A stretch of 64,000 nt of DNA from Salinarimonas ramus (GCF_014645695.1 NZ_BMMF01000003.1:310001-374000), one strand, 5' to 3'; shown: positions 44,394-53,036, numbered from the stretch's first letter. The notes: generated by a model from the letters alone, not told the origin. A program made the numbers and translations.

Positions 44394-44828
44394 TCAGCGC
44401 ACAAGGAACACGGACACGGCCGCGTGGCTCGCGAGCCGGCCGCCGTGGGAGGGCACGAGCGCGTCGCCCAGGCCCGGCACGTGCGAGGCCAGCCCCGGCA
44501 CGTGCGAGGCCATGACGACGAGGTCGGCACCGGTCTCCTCCACGGCCTTCAGGATCGTGTCGTCGATCTGCGTCGCGGGGTCGTGCGCGGTATAGGCCTT
44601 CGCCTCGACGGCGACGCCGCGGGCGCCGGAGATCTCGCCGGCATAGGCCTCGAGCTTCTGCCTGTATTCCTGGGGATTGTGCGCTACCGCACTCGGCGCC
44701 GCCTCGGTGACGCCCACGAGCACCAGAGGGATGCCCCAATGGCCGGCGAGGTCGACCGCCGTGTCCACCGCCCGCGAGAGCCGGTCGCGATGGGCGAGAT
44801 CGACCGGTGTGAGGATCTTGCGATACAT
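44394..44828 (-). CDS. Universal stress protein with an internal 7-residue duplication
   Basis: A 144-residue UspA-fold protein starting MYRKILTPVDLAHRDR. The C-terminal nucleotide-loop region contains ASHVPGL twice in tandem (residues 107-113 and 114-120), encoded by two adjacent 21-base units at 44471-44491 and 44492-44512. Close relatives of this kind carry the segment once, before GDALVPSHGGRLASH (from memory of the family). The loop is not the classical G-x2-G-x9-G(S/T) ATP signature. It probably forms an operon with the BCCT gene. ATG at 44826-44828; a longer frame lacks a good start. Confidence 0.85.
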   Translation of the reverse strand: MYRKILTPVDLAHRDRLSRAVDTAVDLAGHWGIPLVLVGVTEAAPSAVAHNPQEYRQKLEAYAGEISGARGVAVEAKAYTAHDPATQIDDTILKAVEETGADLVVMASHVPGLASHVPGLGDALVPSHGGRLASHAAVSVFLVR

Positions 44829-45071
44829 CTGGCCCCTTCCCGTCTTCGTGGCCGCACGATGGTCGGTCCGCGCGCGGTGCGCGACAGCAAAACCGGCGAT
44901 GTGCGACATCCCCTGCCGATAGGAATCTACGGCAGATACGGGGCCACTACAATGATGTTTCTCGGCTAGGGGCTCGATACGCGTGGTTATAGCCTCGCGC
45001 GCGCACGTACACGCGCGGAAATCATGAAGATTCTCGACGAAATCATGTTCGTAGGCGACAAGCTCATGGGC

Positions 45072-45100
45072 CGCGCGTCCGGTCCGCCCGCGGACGCGCG
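45072..45100. terminator. Hairpin downstream of the NGHAA-repeat protein gene
   Basis: CGCGCGTCCG (45072-45081) pairs perfectly with CGGACGCGCG (45091-45100) around a 9-base loop. There is no T-run on either side, so it may be a Rho-assisted end or a structural element. It lies between the stress-protein promoter region and the convergent end of the next minus-strand gene. Confidence 0.4.
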
Positions 45101-45108
45101 GACACGGC

Positions 45109-45732
45109 TCAGCCCGCGCTCGGCTTGAGCTCGTCGCGCAGGCCCTGGGCCTGGATGACGCTGCGGGCGTATTGCTCCCAGGTCGATCGCAGCAGGATGA
45201 AGTTCGCGATCAGGCTCTCGGTGACGTCCTCGAGCTGCTCGAGCGCGCCGACCTGGCGCGTGAACTGCGCGGCGAGATCGCCCGAGACGTCGCCGGAGCG
45301 GGTCGTGTCGAGCATGGTCTTGAGGCTCTTGCCGCTCTCCTGCACCTCCATGACGACGCGGCCCAGCGCGTCGGCGAGGCGATCGCGCTCGATCTCGGCC
45401 ATCTCGAGCTGCGGACGCTGCTGCTCCATCAGCCGCACGATGGCACGCCAGTCCCGCGCGCGGCGGTCGAGATCGTCGGTGAGGCCGCGGAAGCCGCCGG
45501 GGATGCGCCGGGGCAGCCGCACGGGCTCGCGGGGCGCCGCCGCCGCGGGGGGAGGCGGCACCTGGACCTGGGAGGGGGTCGGATGGCCGTTCGCCGCGTG
45601 CCCGTTCGCCGCGTGCCCGTTGGCGGGATGCGCGTCGTGACCGTTGGGCAGCGCGCCATTGGGCTTCGCAACCTCGCTGCGGACGATCTCGCTCATGGAC
45701 GCGTTGAGCTCTTCGATATCCGATGTCGGCAT
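45109..45732 (-). CDS. Hypothetical protein with NGHAA repeats and a helical C-terminal domain
   Basis: A 207-residue protein I cannot assign to a family. Residues 25-50 are Asn/Gly/His/Ala repeats (NGHDAHPANGHAANGHAANGH), followed by a Pro/Ala linker. Residues 75-205 are highly charged and probably form a helical bundle or coiled coil (LDRRARDWRAIVRLMEQQRP ... LEQLEDVTESLIANFILLRSTWEQY). There is no signal peptide. ATG at 45730-45732 is preceded by GAGAGGAC; an ATG 12 codons later is possible. The His-rich repeat could bind metal, but this is speculative. Confidence 0.75.
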   Translation of the reverse strand: MPTSDIEELNASMSEIVRSEVAKPNGALPNGHDAHPANGHAANGHAANGHPTPSQVQVPPPPAAAAPREPVRLPRRIPGGFRGLTDDLDRRARDWRAIVRLMEQQRPQLEMAEIERDRLADALGRVVMEVQESGKSLKTMLDTTRSGDVSGDLAAQFTRQVGALEQLEDVTESLIANFILLRSTWEQYARSVIQAQGLRDELKPSAG

Positions 45733-46020
45733 CTGGTCCTCTCCGTGATCGGTGACCCGCTTACGCCCCTTCGGATGTCTCTATTCTTCCTATTGATGTG
45801 AAGTATTCCGTGGAAATCGACCATTTTAAGGCATATTGCGATCTCCGCCCGAATCCGTATGCATGTTTACTTTACGTACCCATGCACTCGACTGAGCTGT
45901 GTTTAACGCATGTTACCGAACGGCTTGCTCGCGGCTGCTCGCGCGGCGCTGCGCGAGACCTCGTGACCGTGTCTTTTCTGCCCTCGCGGCGCGTGGGTCC
46001 GCGTGATAATTCGCGAGCCC

Positions 46021-46278
46021 ATGACCGGCGATACAGACTCGATCCTGCGTCTCCTTCGAGACATCGACGCCGCCCTCGCGCGGGCGGCGTGGGCGGAGGC
46101 GCGCGCGGACGCGCTCTTCACCGTCCATCTGGACAGGCGCGCCTGGGGCCTCGCGGAAGACGCCGAGACGGCTCTCGCCGAGGCGCGCTCGGCCCGCATC
46201 GCCGCACTCCTCCACCGCGCCGAGGCCACCGCCCTTCGCGTGCGCCTCGCCGACCCGGACGGCACGATCCTGCGCTGA
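46021..46278 (+). CDS. Small hypothetical protein (85 aa)
   Basis: A short Ala/Arg/Leu-rich, probably all-helical protein (TDSILRLLRDIDAALARAAWAEARADALF ... ARSARIAALLHRAEATALRVRLADPDG). No family recognised. ATG at 46021 is used; a GTG at 46003 would add six residues. A strong terminator follows 50 bases downstream. The 288-base upstream gap is relatively AT-rich (GTTTACTTTACGTACC, TGTTTAACGCATG) and could carry its promoter. Confidence 0.55.
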   Translation: MTGDTDSILRLLRDIDAALARAAWAEARADALFTVHLDRRAWGLAEDAETALAEARSARIAALLHRAEATALRVRLADPDGTILR

Positions 46279-46327
46279 AGGCGGCTCGGGGAGCGCTGCA
46301 GCCTATGTGCTTTCCCACTCACGCACG

Positions 46328-46362
46328 AAAACGCCCGCCGGAGATCCTCCGGCGGGCGTTTT
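46328..46362. terminator. Strong bidirectional intrinsic terminator before ftsH 3' end
   Basis: A perfect 16-bp stem (46328-46343 with 46347-46362) beginning AAAACGCCCG and ending CGGGCGTTTT, closed by a 3-base ATC loop. A- and T-tracts flank both sides, so it can stop the + strand hypothetical gene and the minus-strand ftsH transcript. Confidence 0.93.
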
Positions 46363-46408
46363 CCATCATCGACCGTGCAATCGCGTCGCGCTCGCCCCTC
46401 GTGCGCGC

Positions 46409-48334
<1,926 letters not shown>

Positions 48335-48634
48335 CGCGGTCCGTTCGTCGCCGGGCCTCGGAGCGTGCCTGCAACATGCACGCGCCACGCGATCACCTCG
48401 CCCGGCAGGAGGCATTCGCAAGCTTCAATCTAGGTGCGCGCGCCTGTCGTGCCAAGTGGAAGCGGCGCCCCGGGGGCGCGCCTGCGGCAATATTGCGAAG
48501 GCCGCCGACGCGTTGGCGAACGGACCGTTTCCCTCGTGGCCTCGACGAGGCCCGAAACGGCACGGCCGGGGGCGTGCCCCGGCCGGTCGAGCTCGTCTCG
48601 TCGAGGCGCCGCCGTGGACGCCCCCGTCGACGGC
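48335..48634. other. Gene-free stretch between ftsH and the DUF1150 gene
   Basis: About 300 bases with no supported gene. It contains the candidate ftsH promoter and, nearer DUF1150, a GC hairpin (CGGCCGGGG 48563-48571 with CCCCGGCCG 48577-48585). On the minus strand that hairpin is followed by TGCCGTTTCGGG, a moderate terminator candidate for the hsp20-DUF1150 transcript. Confidence 0.55.
48428..48455 (-). promoter_or_regulatory. Candidate ftsH promoter
   Basis: On the minus strand, ACTTGGCA is followed after 16 bases by CTAGAT (TTGGCA 48455-48450, CTAGAT 48433-48428), about 95 bases before the ftsH ATG. The CTTG start and spacing would fit either the housekeeping or the heat-shock sigma factor; ftsH is heat-inducible in many bacteria. 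Confidence 0.45.
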
Positions 48635-48895
48635 TCAGTGCACGCTCACCGCGTCAAGCTGGTTGGCGCGGGCGTTGGCGAAGGCCGCCTCGCGCGAGCC
48701 CGTGAGCAGGATCGGCGCGCCGCTCGCGGAGAGGAGCGCGTAGAGCGAGAGGCCGGGCTGCAGCGCGGGGGCTTGCGGGAAGAGCGTGCGGACCTCCTCG
48801 GAGGTCATCGGCCGGACGTAGGCGACCTCGCCTTCGCCGAGCGCGGCGAGGGCTTCGGGGGCCTGGATGGTGTCTGGGAACAGGATCGTGGTCAT
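48635..48895 (-). CDS. DUF1150 family protein
   Basis: An 86-residue protein (EGEVAYVRPMTSEEVRTLFPQAPALQPGLSLYALLSASGAPILLTGSREAAFANARAN) of a small alphaproteobacterial family with no known activity. Its constant place directly downstream of a small Hsp20 gene, here 43 bases away on the same strand, suggests it is part of the same heat-shock response. ATG at 48893-48895 follows GAGAGGAGG. Confidence 0.88.
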   Translation of the reverse strand: MTTILFPDTIQAPEALAALGEGEVAYVRPMTSEEVRTLFPQAPALQPGLSLYALLSASGAPILLTGSREAAFANARANQLDAVSVH

Positions 48896-48938
48896 GTCTC
48901 GCGCCCTCCTCTCGAGCGGTGCGGTGTGGGACGTGTGA

Positions 48939-49376
48939 TCAGCCCTTGGAGGCCTTCAGCGCGATGTCGATCTTGCGGATCACCCGCTCGGGCTCCGGGC
49001 GGACGAGATCGATGGAGAGCAGGCCGTTCGTCAGGTCGGCGCCGACCACCTCCATGCCGTCGGCGAGGAGGAAGGAGCGCTGGAACTGGCGGGCGGCGAT
49101 GCCGCGATGAAGGAAGTGACGCGTCTTGTCGTCCGTCTGCCGGCCGCGGATGACGAGCTGGCACTCCTCGAGGGTGACCTCGAGCTGGTCCCGGGTGAAG
49201 CCCGCGACCGCCAGCGTGATCCGCAGCTTCTCCGGCTCCTGCGCCGTGCGGGGCAGCCGCTCGATGTTGTAGGGCGGATACCCGTCCCCCGCCGCCTTCG
49301 CGACGCGATCGAGCGCCTGCTCGATCTCGTCGAAGCCGAGCAGGAAGGGATGAGCGAACGGCGACTGACGCGACAT
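48939..49376 (-). CDS. Small heat shock protein (Hsp20/alpha-crystallin family)
   Basis: A 145-residue ATP-independent chaperone that holds unfolding proteins. It starts with the IbpA-like SPFAHPFLLGFDEIEQALDRVAKAAGDGYPPYNIER, then the alpha-crystallin strands (LRITLAVAGFTRDQLEVTLEECQLVIRGRQ, and FLHRGIAARQFQRSFLLADGMEVVGADLTNGLLSIDL). ATG at 49374-49376 starts at the conserved MSRQSPF. It heads an operon with DUF1150. The upstream 150 bases contain a very G-rich tract (plus strand). Confidence 0.93.
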   Translation of the reverse strand: MSRQSPFAHPFLLGFDEIEQALDRVAKAAGDGYPPYNIERLPRTAQEPEKLRITLAVAGFTRDQLEVTLEECQLVIRGRQTDDKTRHFLHRGIAARQFQRSFLLADGMEVVGADLTNGLLSIDLVRPEPERVIRKIDIALKASKG

Positions 49377-49599
49377 GTACGAAGCCCTTGTGAGAGGCAC
49401 TTCTGGATGGGGACCCGCCGAGGCGCGGCCCTCAGGGTGGAAGATGGGGGGTGCGGGGGTGGGGGTCAAGGGAGAGGGGTGGGGGGGGGGTCGGGTCGCG
49501 CCAGCCAGTGACCGGAACCGTTCGACTTGAACTTCCGAATGGCCGTGCAAGGTAGTGGTGCAACCGACTTCAACAGCACCACCGACTGCGCCGAGGGAC

Positions 49600-49627
49600 T
49601 TGACAACCGCATTCGTTCCTGTATTGT
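49600..49627 (+). promoter_or_regulatory. Near-consensus sigma-70 promoter of the accessory cassette
   Basis: TTGACA (49600-49605) and TATTGT (49622-49627) are separated by 16 bases. It is the closest match to a housekeeping promoter that I noticed in the window. Transcription would start near 49634, giving a 75-base leader before the GTG at 49709. Confidence 0.75.
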
Positions 49628-49629
49628 TC
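49615..49629 (+). promoter_or_regulatory. Alphaproteobacterial LexA (SOS) box overlapping the -10 element
   Basis: GTTCCTGTATTGTTC is a perfect GTTC-N7-GTTC, the direct-repeat operator recognised by LexA in alphaproteobacteria such as Rhodobacter and rhizobia (established knowledge). It covers the spacer end and the whole -10 box, the position where bound LexA would block RNA polymerase. The predicted result is repression in normal growth and induction after DNA damage. Confidence 0.78.
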
Positions 49630-49708
49630 CTAACCATCCACAGCCCCGCTTGACGATAGCGGCCTCAAGAGCGACGTTCATACAATCAAAAATCCTGAGG
49701 GCTGTGCT

Positions 49709-50656
49709 GTGGCGAGAGAAGTGCAAATTCCGTACCTGCGTTCAAGACTTGTTGATGGAAGCCTGAATGCGGTAAACCTGGAGCAAGCGATCAGGCAGTC
49801 CCTGGCGAGGCAATCTGCCGGTACTCAATTTGGGCAGGACGCTTCTCTGCGCGCGTCCAACGCAGCTGGCGATTATGGGACGCTTGTGCTGAATGATTAC
49901 AACCCTTTATCGAGAGGTATTTTTCTAGAGTTCGTCCGGTTCGCTCCCGGGAGCCAGATTCCATTGATTGAGACCCGACGGATCGGTCAGCGGTTTAGTT
50001 TAAGCAATGCAAACACTCCGGATGGCCATGATCTTATCAAAGGTTATGCATACGCGACGGTCATTGAGGATCACATTCTGTCGTTGTCGCGAGATTTCTC
50101 GCAGCCGAAACTGGAACTGTATGTCGAAGATTTTTTGAGTTCAATTACACGGCAATCAAGTTCTGATCTTAAGGTACATTTTCTGCCAGAGATTGATGTA
50201 GAAGGCCTGCCGGAGGTTGGTGAAGTTGTCTTCAGACCACGCAGCCGAGTTGTGCCACGGACGCAAAGTACGGAGACTAGCTCGATTGGCCCATCTACAA
50301 TCACTGCGGGTGCGATCGCGTGGGATGTTCTGAGAGCCGCCTGCTTTACAGATTCCGTGCTTGATAGGTTGCAACTTCAAGGGATAGACTTTGACGTTAA
50401 ACTTGAGGTTGTTTTCAAGCAAGGACGTTCCAGACAAGAAGTTCAGCGCGCTGATATATCAGAGCTATTAAGGGAGGTCCCAGACGAAGGCATTACGTTG
50501 AAATCGCATCTTGGTAATGAAAGAAAAGGACGTATAAGACGCATTAGTTACCCTGCAATAGTCGAGACAGTAGGAGATCTCTTTGATAGAAACTCAGCTG
50601 CATCTGCCCTGATGGACGCTTATCGTCATTTCCGAAGAGGCGGATTCATATCATGA
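49709..50656 (+). CDS. Hypothetical soluble protein, RexA-like first gene of a two-gene cassette
   Basis: A 315-residue cytosolic protein with no signal peptide or membrane segment. I do not recognise a characterised family with certainty. By eye, ATVIEDHILSLSRDFSQPKL followed by DFL (about 116-143) resembles the RexA segment around D-T-I-x-F-A-R-x-V-F-G-P and D-F-L. A later GIDFDVKLEVVFKQGRSRQ (225-243) and DEGITLKSHL (259-268) parallel RexA's C-terminal strands. The start is GTG at 49709, seven bases after GAGGG; the product then begins MAREVQIPYLRSRL. Base composition and codon use (TTA, AGA, ATA) differ sharply from neighbours, indicating transfer. It ends in ATGA overlap with the membrane gene. 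RexA homology is a hypothesis. Confidence 0.8.
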   Translation: MAREVQIPYLRSRLVDGSLNAVNLEQAIRQSLARQSAGTQFGQDASLRASNAAGDYGTLVLNDYNPLSRGIFLEFVRFAPGSQIPLIETRRIGQRFSLSNANTPDGHDLIKGYAYATVIEDHILSLSRDFSQPKLELYVEDFLSSITRQSSSDLKVHFLPEIDVEGLPEVGEVVFRPRSRVVPRTQSTETSSIGPSTITAGAIAWDVLRAACFTDSVLDRLQLQGIDFDVKLEVVFKQGRSRQEVQRADISELLREVPDEGITLKSHLGNERKGRIRRISYPAIVETVGDLFDRNSAASALMDAYRHFRRGGFIS

Positions 50657-51252
50657 TAAGAGCACTGCGAATCGGTAGACATGTAATGTTTGCTGGGTTC
50701 GGAGCTGCACTCGCTTGGTGGCTGACACCTGCGAGTTTCATCTCGCAAGTCAGTGCTGAGTTAATCGGTTTTTTTGGATTTCTGATGGCTGCTGTTCTGC
50801 CTGCAATGATGCTCACAGCCACATCCATTAGGGGTATCGGTATCTCCAGTGCACGAGTGAATGTATTGTATGATGCACTACGAGAGCAGATGCTGTTTCT
50901 TTCAGGATTGTTCTTTATCGCATTCCTTGCGGCCCTGATTGTGATTGGCTTCAAACCGTTTTCATCATGCCCAGATTTAGGTAGCTGCAAGACAATTGTG
51001 ATCTTTAGCGTTCACGGTGTTACTTTAACGACGCAAATCATAAATAGCGTGCTAGTTGCTTTAGTCTTCCTATTGATTTCACAATTCACGAACGTATTGA
51101 GGGGAATTCTTGGACTACTTGATCTTAACGCCCAGGCGGCACGAAACGAGGCTGAACGGGAAGAGGAAGAAGATATCGAGCAAATGCAACGGGACCTATC
51201 GAGCATCACCAATCCTGACGGATACGGCAAGAATATTGATCTACCACATTGA
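50653..51252 (+). CDS. Four-helix membrane protein, RexB-like second gene of the cassette
   Basis: A 199-residue inner-membrane protein with four predicted helices at about 11-30, 36-58, 80-100 and 117-148. Between helices 3 and 4 is a short loop with Cys106 and Cys112 (SSCPDLGSCK). With the N-terminus inside it would be periplasmic and could form a disulfide. The C-terminal tail (152-199) is cytosolic, with a run of Glu/Asp (NEAEREEEEDIEQ). Four helices and second position after a soluble partner match lambda RexB, an ion-channel-forming abortive-infection effector, though this protein is about 55 residues longer. ATGA overlap at 50653-50656 implies coupled translation. AT-rich like its partner. 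Confidence 0.8.
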   Translation: MIRALRIGRHVMFAGFGAALAWWLTPASFISQVSAELIGFFGFLMAAVLPAMMLTATSIRGIGISSARVNVLYDALREQMLFLSGLFFIAFLAALIVIGFKPFSSCPDLGSCKTIVIFSVHGVTLTTQIINSVLVALVFLLISQFTNVLRGILGLLDLNAQAARNEAEREEEEDIEQMQRDLSSITNPDGYGKNIDLPH

Positions 51253-51510
51253 CGACTGCCGACGCCGCTCCCTGAACCGAACCCCCTCCCCACCCCCATT
51301 CTCCGGGATGAACTCCACGCCCGCCCGTTCGAACGCCCCTCGGATCGCATCGATCGTGCGGTCGTAGGCTGCCAGCGGGCCGGGCTGGACCTCGAGGCGC
51401 CGGATCGAGGGGAGGGAGACGCCCGATTCGCGGGCGAGGTCCTTCTGTTCCCAGCGCAGGAGAGAGCGGGCCGCGCGCACCTGTTCGCTGCTGAGTGTGG
51501 GCTTGGGCAC
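51241..51510 (-). CDS. Small XRE-type helix-turn-helix protein
   Basis: An 89-residue protein with a helix-turn-helix: TLSSEQVRAARSLLRWEQKDLARESGVSLPSIRRLE, then AIRGAFERAGVEFIPENGGGEGVRFRER. Short XRE proteins of exactly this form are common in alphaproteobacteria. Its 3' end overlaps the 3' end of the RexB-like gene by 12 bases (stop codon TAG at 51243-51241), and the overlap supplies an unusual C-terminus (QSSMW). Base composition is that of the host chromosome, so it probably predates the cassette. Whether it regulates the cassette is unknown. ATG at 51508-51510. Confidence 0.82.
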   Translation of the reverse strand: MPKPTLSSEQVRAARSLLRWEQKDLARESGVSLPSIRRLEVQPGPLAAYDRTIDAIRGAFERAGVEFIPENGGGEGVRFRERRRQSSMW

Positions 51511-51606
51511 GCAGAACTCGCTATAGACGATATTTCAGGGATTGCCTTCTGATCTGGATTGTGATTATATCCTCCTCACCACCCACCAATCAACGAGAGT
51601 CCCATC

Positions 51607-52053
51607 ATGATCGACGGGGATTGCCCGCTCGCGCGCCTGTGCGCGGAGGCGGAACGGCTCATCGTGCGCCGGGAGGCGGCGGAGGAGGAGATGCGCAGGC
51701 TCCATCCGGCGCGGGAGGCGACCGCCCTGCGGGCCGCGGAACGCGCCTTCGAGGAGGCGACGCGCTCCCTCGACAACATCGTCGGGCGCGCGAGCGACCA
51801 CCGGCCGGCGAGCCGCACGGGCGCGCTCTTCGCCGTCGCCCTGGCGGCGGCGGAGGCCGAGCTCCTCGCCCAGCCCGACCTCGAGCGCCATGACGACCAC
51901 CTCGCCCGCCTGCGCCGCCGCCTGTTCGCGCTGCGCCACTACCTCGAGGAGGAGCCCCGCACGCCCGCCCCGCGCACGCCCGAGCCCGTCGCCCGCTTCT
52001 ACATGCCCCGCACCCAAGACCCCTTCGACGCGCTCGCCTCTCCTTCCCTGTAG
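51607..52053 (+). CDS. Hypothetical protein, helical (148 aa)
   Basis: A charged, Ala/Glu/Arg-rich protein that is probably a long helical hairpin (PLARLCAEAERLIVRREAAEEEMRRLH ... AALAAAEAELLAQPDLERHDDHLARLRRRLFALRHYLEEE). No family recognised. It opens ATG-ATC-GAC at 51607. The last codons (LASPSL, stop TAG) lie inside the palindromic repeat that begins at 52040, so the repeat insertion supplies the current stop codon and may have replaced the native end. Confidence 0.7.
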   Translation: MIDGDCPLARLCAEAERLIVRREAAEEEMRRLHPAREATALRAAERAFEEATRSLDNIVGRASDHRPASRTGALFAVALAAAEAELLAQPDLERHDDHLARLRRRLFALRHYLEEEPRTPAPRTPEPVARFYMPRTQDPFDALASPSL

Positions 52054-52236
52054 GGGAAGGTGGCGCGCCGCGAAGCGGCGTGACGGATGGGGCACGCCGG
52101 CAGGCGTGTTCGGCGAAAGCCGAAACCGGGCGGCGGCGCGAAGGGGGCGGGCGGTGGATTTCGGCTTCGCCGAACGCGCGTCGCGCGCCCCATCCGTCAC
52201 GGCTCCGCCGAGACACCTTCTCCTACGGGGAAGGAG
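52040..52236. repeat. Long palindromic intergenic repeat (copy B)
   Basis: Its ends, 52040-52062 and 52214-52236, are inverted repeats with two mismatches in 23. Internal blocks GACGGATGGGGC and GCCCCATCCGTC occur as in copy A at 42.5 kb, and most of the first 50 bases are identical between the copies. It overlaps the 3' end of the upstream gene and stops three bases before the end of the SDR gene. Copies differ mainly in the loop region, as expected for a folded mobile or repeat element. Confidence 0.8.
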
Positions 52237-52238
52237 AA

Positions 52239-53036
52239 TCACACGGACATCACCGAGCCGCCGTCCACGCGCCAGTTGGCGCCCACGACGTAGCTCGCGC
52301 GCTCCGAGCAGAGGAAGGCGATCACGCTGGCGACCTCCTCGGCGCGGCCGCGGCGGCCCTTGACGATGCCGGGGCGCTTCTCGGCCAGGAACCCCTCGAT
52401 CGCCTCCTCGCGGCTCGTGCCCTCGCTCTGCGCCTTCTTGTCCATCATCTTGTCGGTCATGGGCGTCGCCACGAAGGCGGGCGCCACCACGTTCACGTGG
52501 ACGCCGTCGGGGCCGTAGGCCTTGGACAGGCTCTTGCCCAGCGTGTCGATGCCGGCCTTGGCGACGTTGTAGGGCGTCTCCTCCGGATAGGGCTGCACGG
52601 CGTTCTCGGACGAGACGAGGACGAGCCGGCCCCAGCCCTTGTCGCGCATGCCGGGGATGAAGGCGCGCGAGACGCGCACCGCGCTCATCAGGTCGACCTG
52701 GAGCACCTCCATCCAGCCCTCGTCGTCGATCTCCAGGAACTCGCCGGTCGGCCCCGTCGTGCCGGCCGCGTGGACGACGATGTCGGGCGTGCCCATCCGG
52801 CTCTCGACCTCGCGCTTGAGGCGCTCCACCTCGTCGAGCTTCGTCAGGTCCGCGGTGAAGGCCTCGCAGGGGCCGAGGGCGGAGAGTTCGCGCGCGGCGT
52901 CGGCCAGCGCGTCGTCGGTCTTGTCGCAGAGCGCGACCTCGGCGCCCTCCCTCAGGAGGATCTCGGCGGTGGCGCGACCCATGCCGGAATCGCCGCCGGT
53001 GATGAGGGCGAGCTTGCCCTCGATGTCGAGCTGCAT
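52239..53036 (-). CDS. SDR family oxidoreductase
   Basis: A 265-residue short-chain dehydrogenase. The NAD(P) motif is TGGDSGMGR (about 14-22), with the DLTK acidic region and the HAAGTTGPTG variant of NNAG. The catalytic Ser is in LVSSENAVQ and the Tyr-x3-Lys in TPYNVAKAGID. The C-terminal GRRGRAEEVASVIAFLCSERASYVVGANWRVDGG is standard for classical SDRs. The substrate cannot be read. ATG at 53034-53036. It is transcribed away from the DUF1810 gene. Confidence 0.88.
   Translation of the reverse strand: MQLDIEGKLALITGGDSGMGRATAEILLREGAEVALCDKTDDALADAARELSALGPCEAFTADLTKLDEVERLKREVESRMGTPDIVVHAAGTTGPTGEFLEIDDEGWMEVLQVDLMSAVRVSRAFIPGMRDKGWGRLVLVSSENAVQPYPEETPYNVAKAGIDTLGKSLSKAYGPDGVHVNVVAPAFVATPMTDKMMDKKAQSEGTSREEAIEGFLAEKRPGIVKGRRGRAEEVASVIAFLCSERASYVVGANWRVDGGSVMSV

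Larger units (their letters stand above)
49377..49708. other. Gene-free stretch between hsp20 and the AT-rich cassette, with a G-rich tract
   Basis: At about 49445-49490 the plus strand carries at least five runs of four to ten Gs in 45 bases, able to form a G-quadruplex. GC content changes abruptly after about 49500 from the chromosomal average to below 55%, marking the left edge of the accessory island. The promoter and LexA-type box of the cassette are listed separately. No gene is supported. Confidence 0.7.

Noticed and set aside
41188-44739. Minus-strand frame spanning the aldolase, repeat and BCCT genes in another phase
   Set aside because: Crosses two real genes and a palindromic repeat out of frame; composition is Arg/Gly-rich noise.
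49377-51600. Island considered as a prophage remnant
   Set aside because: No integrase, attachment repeats or structural phage genes are present; only the two-gene cassette differs in composition.
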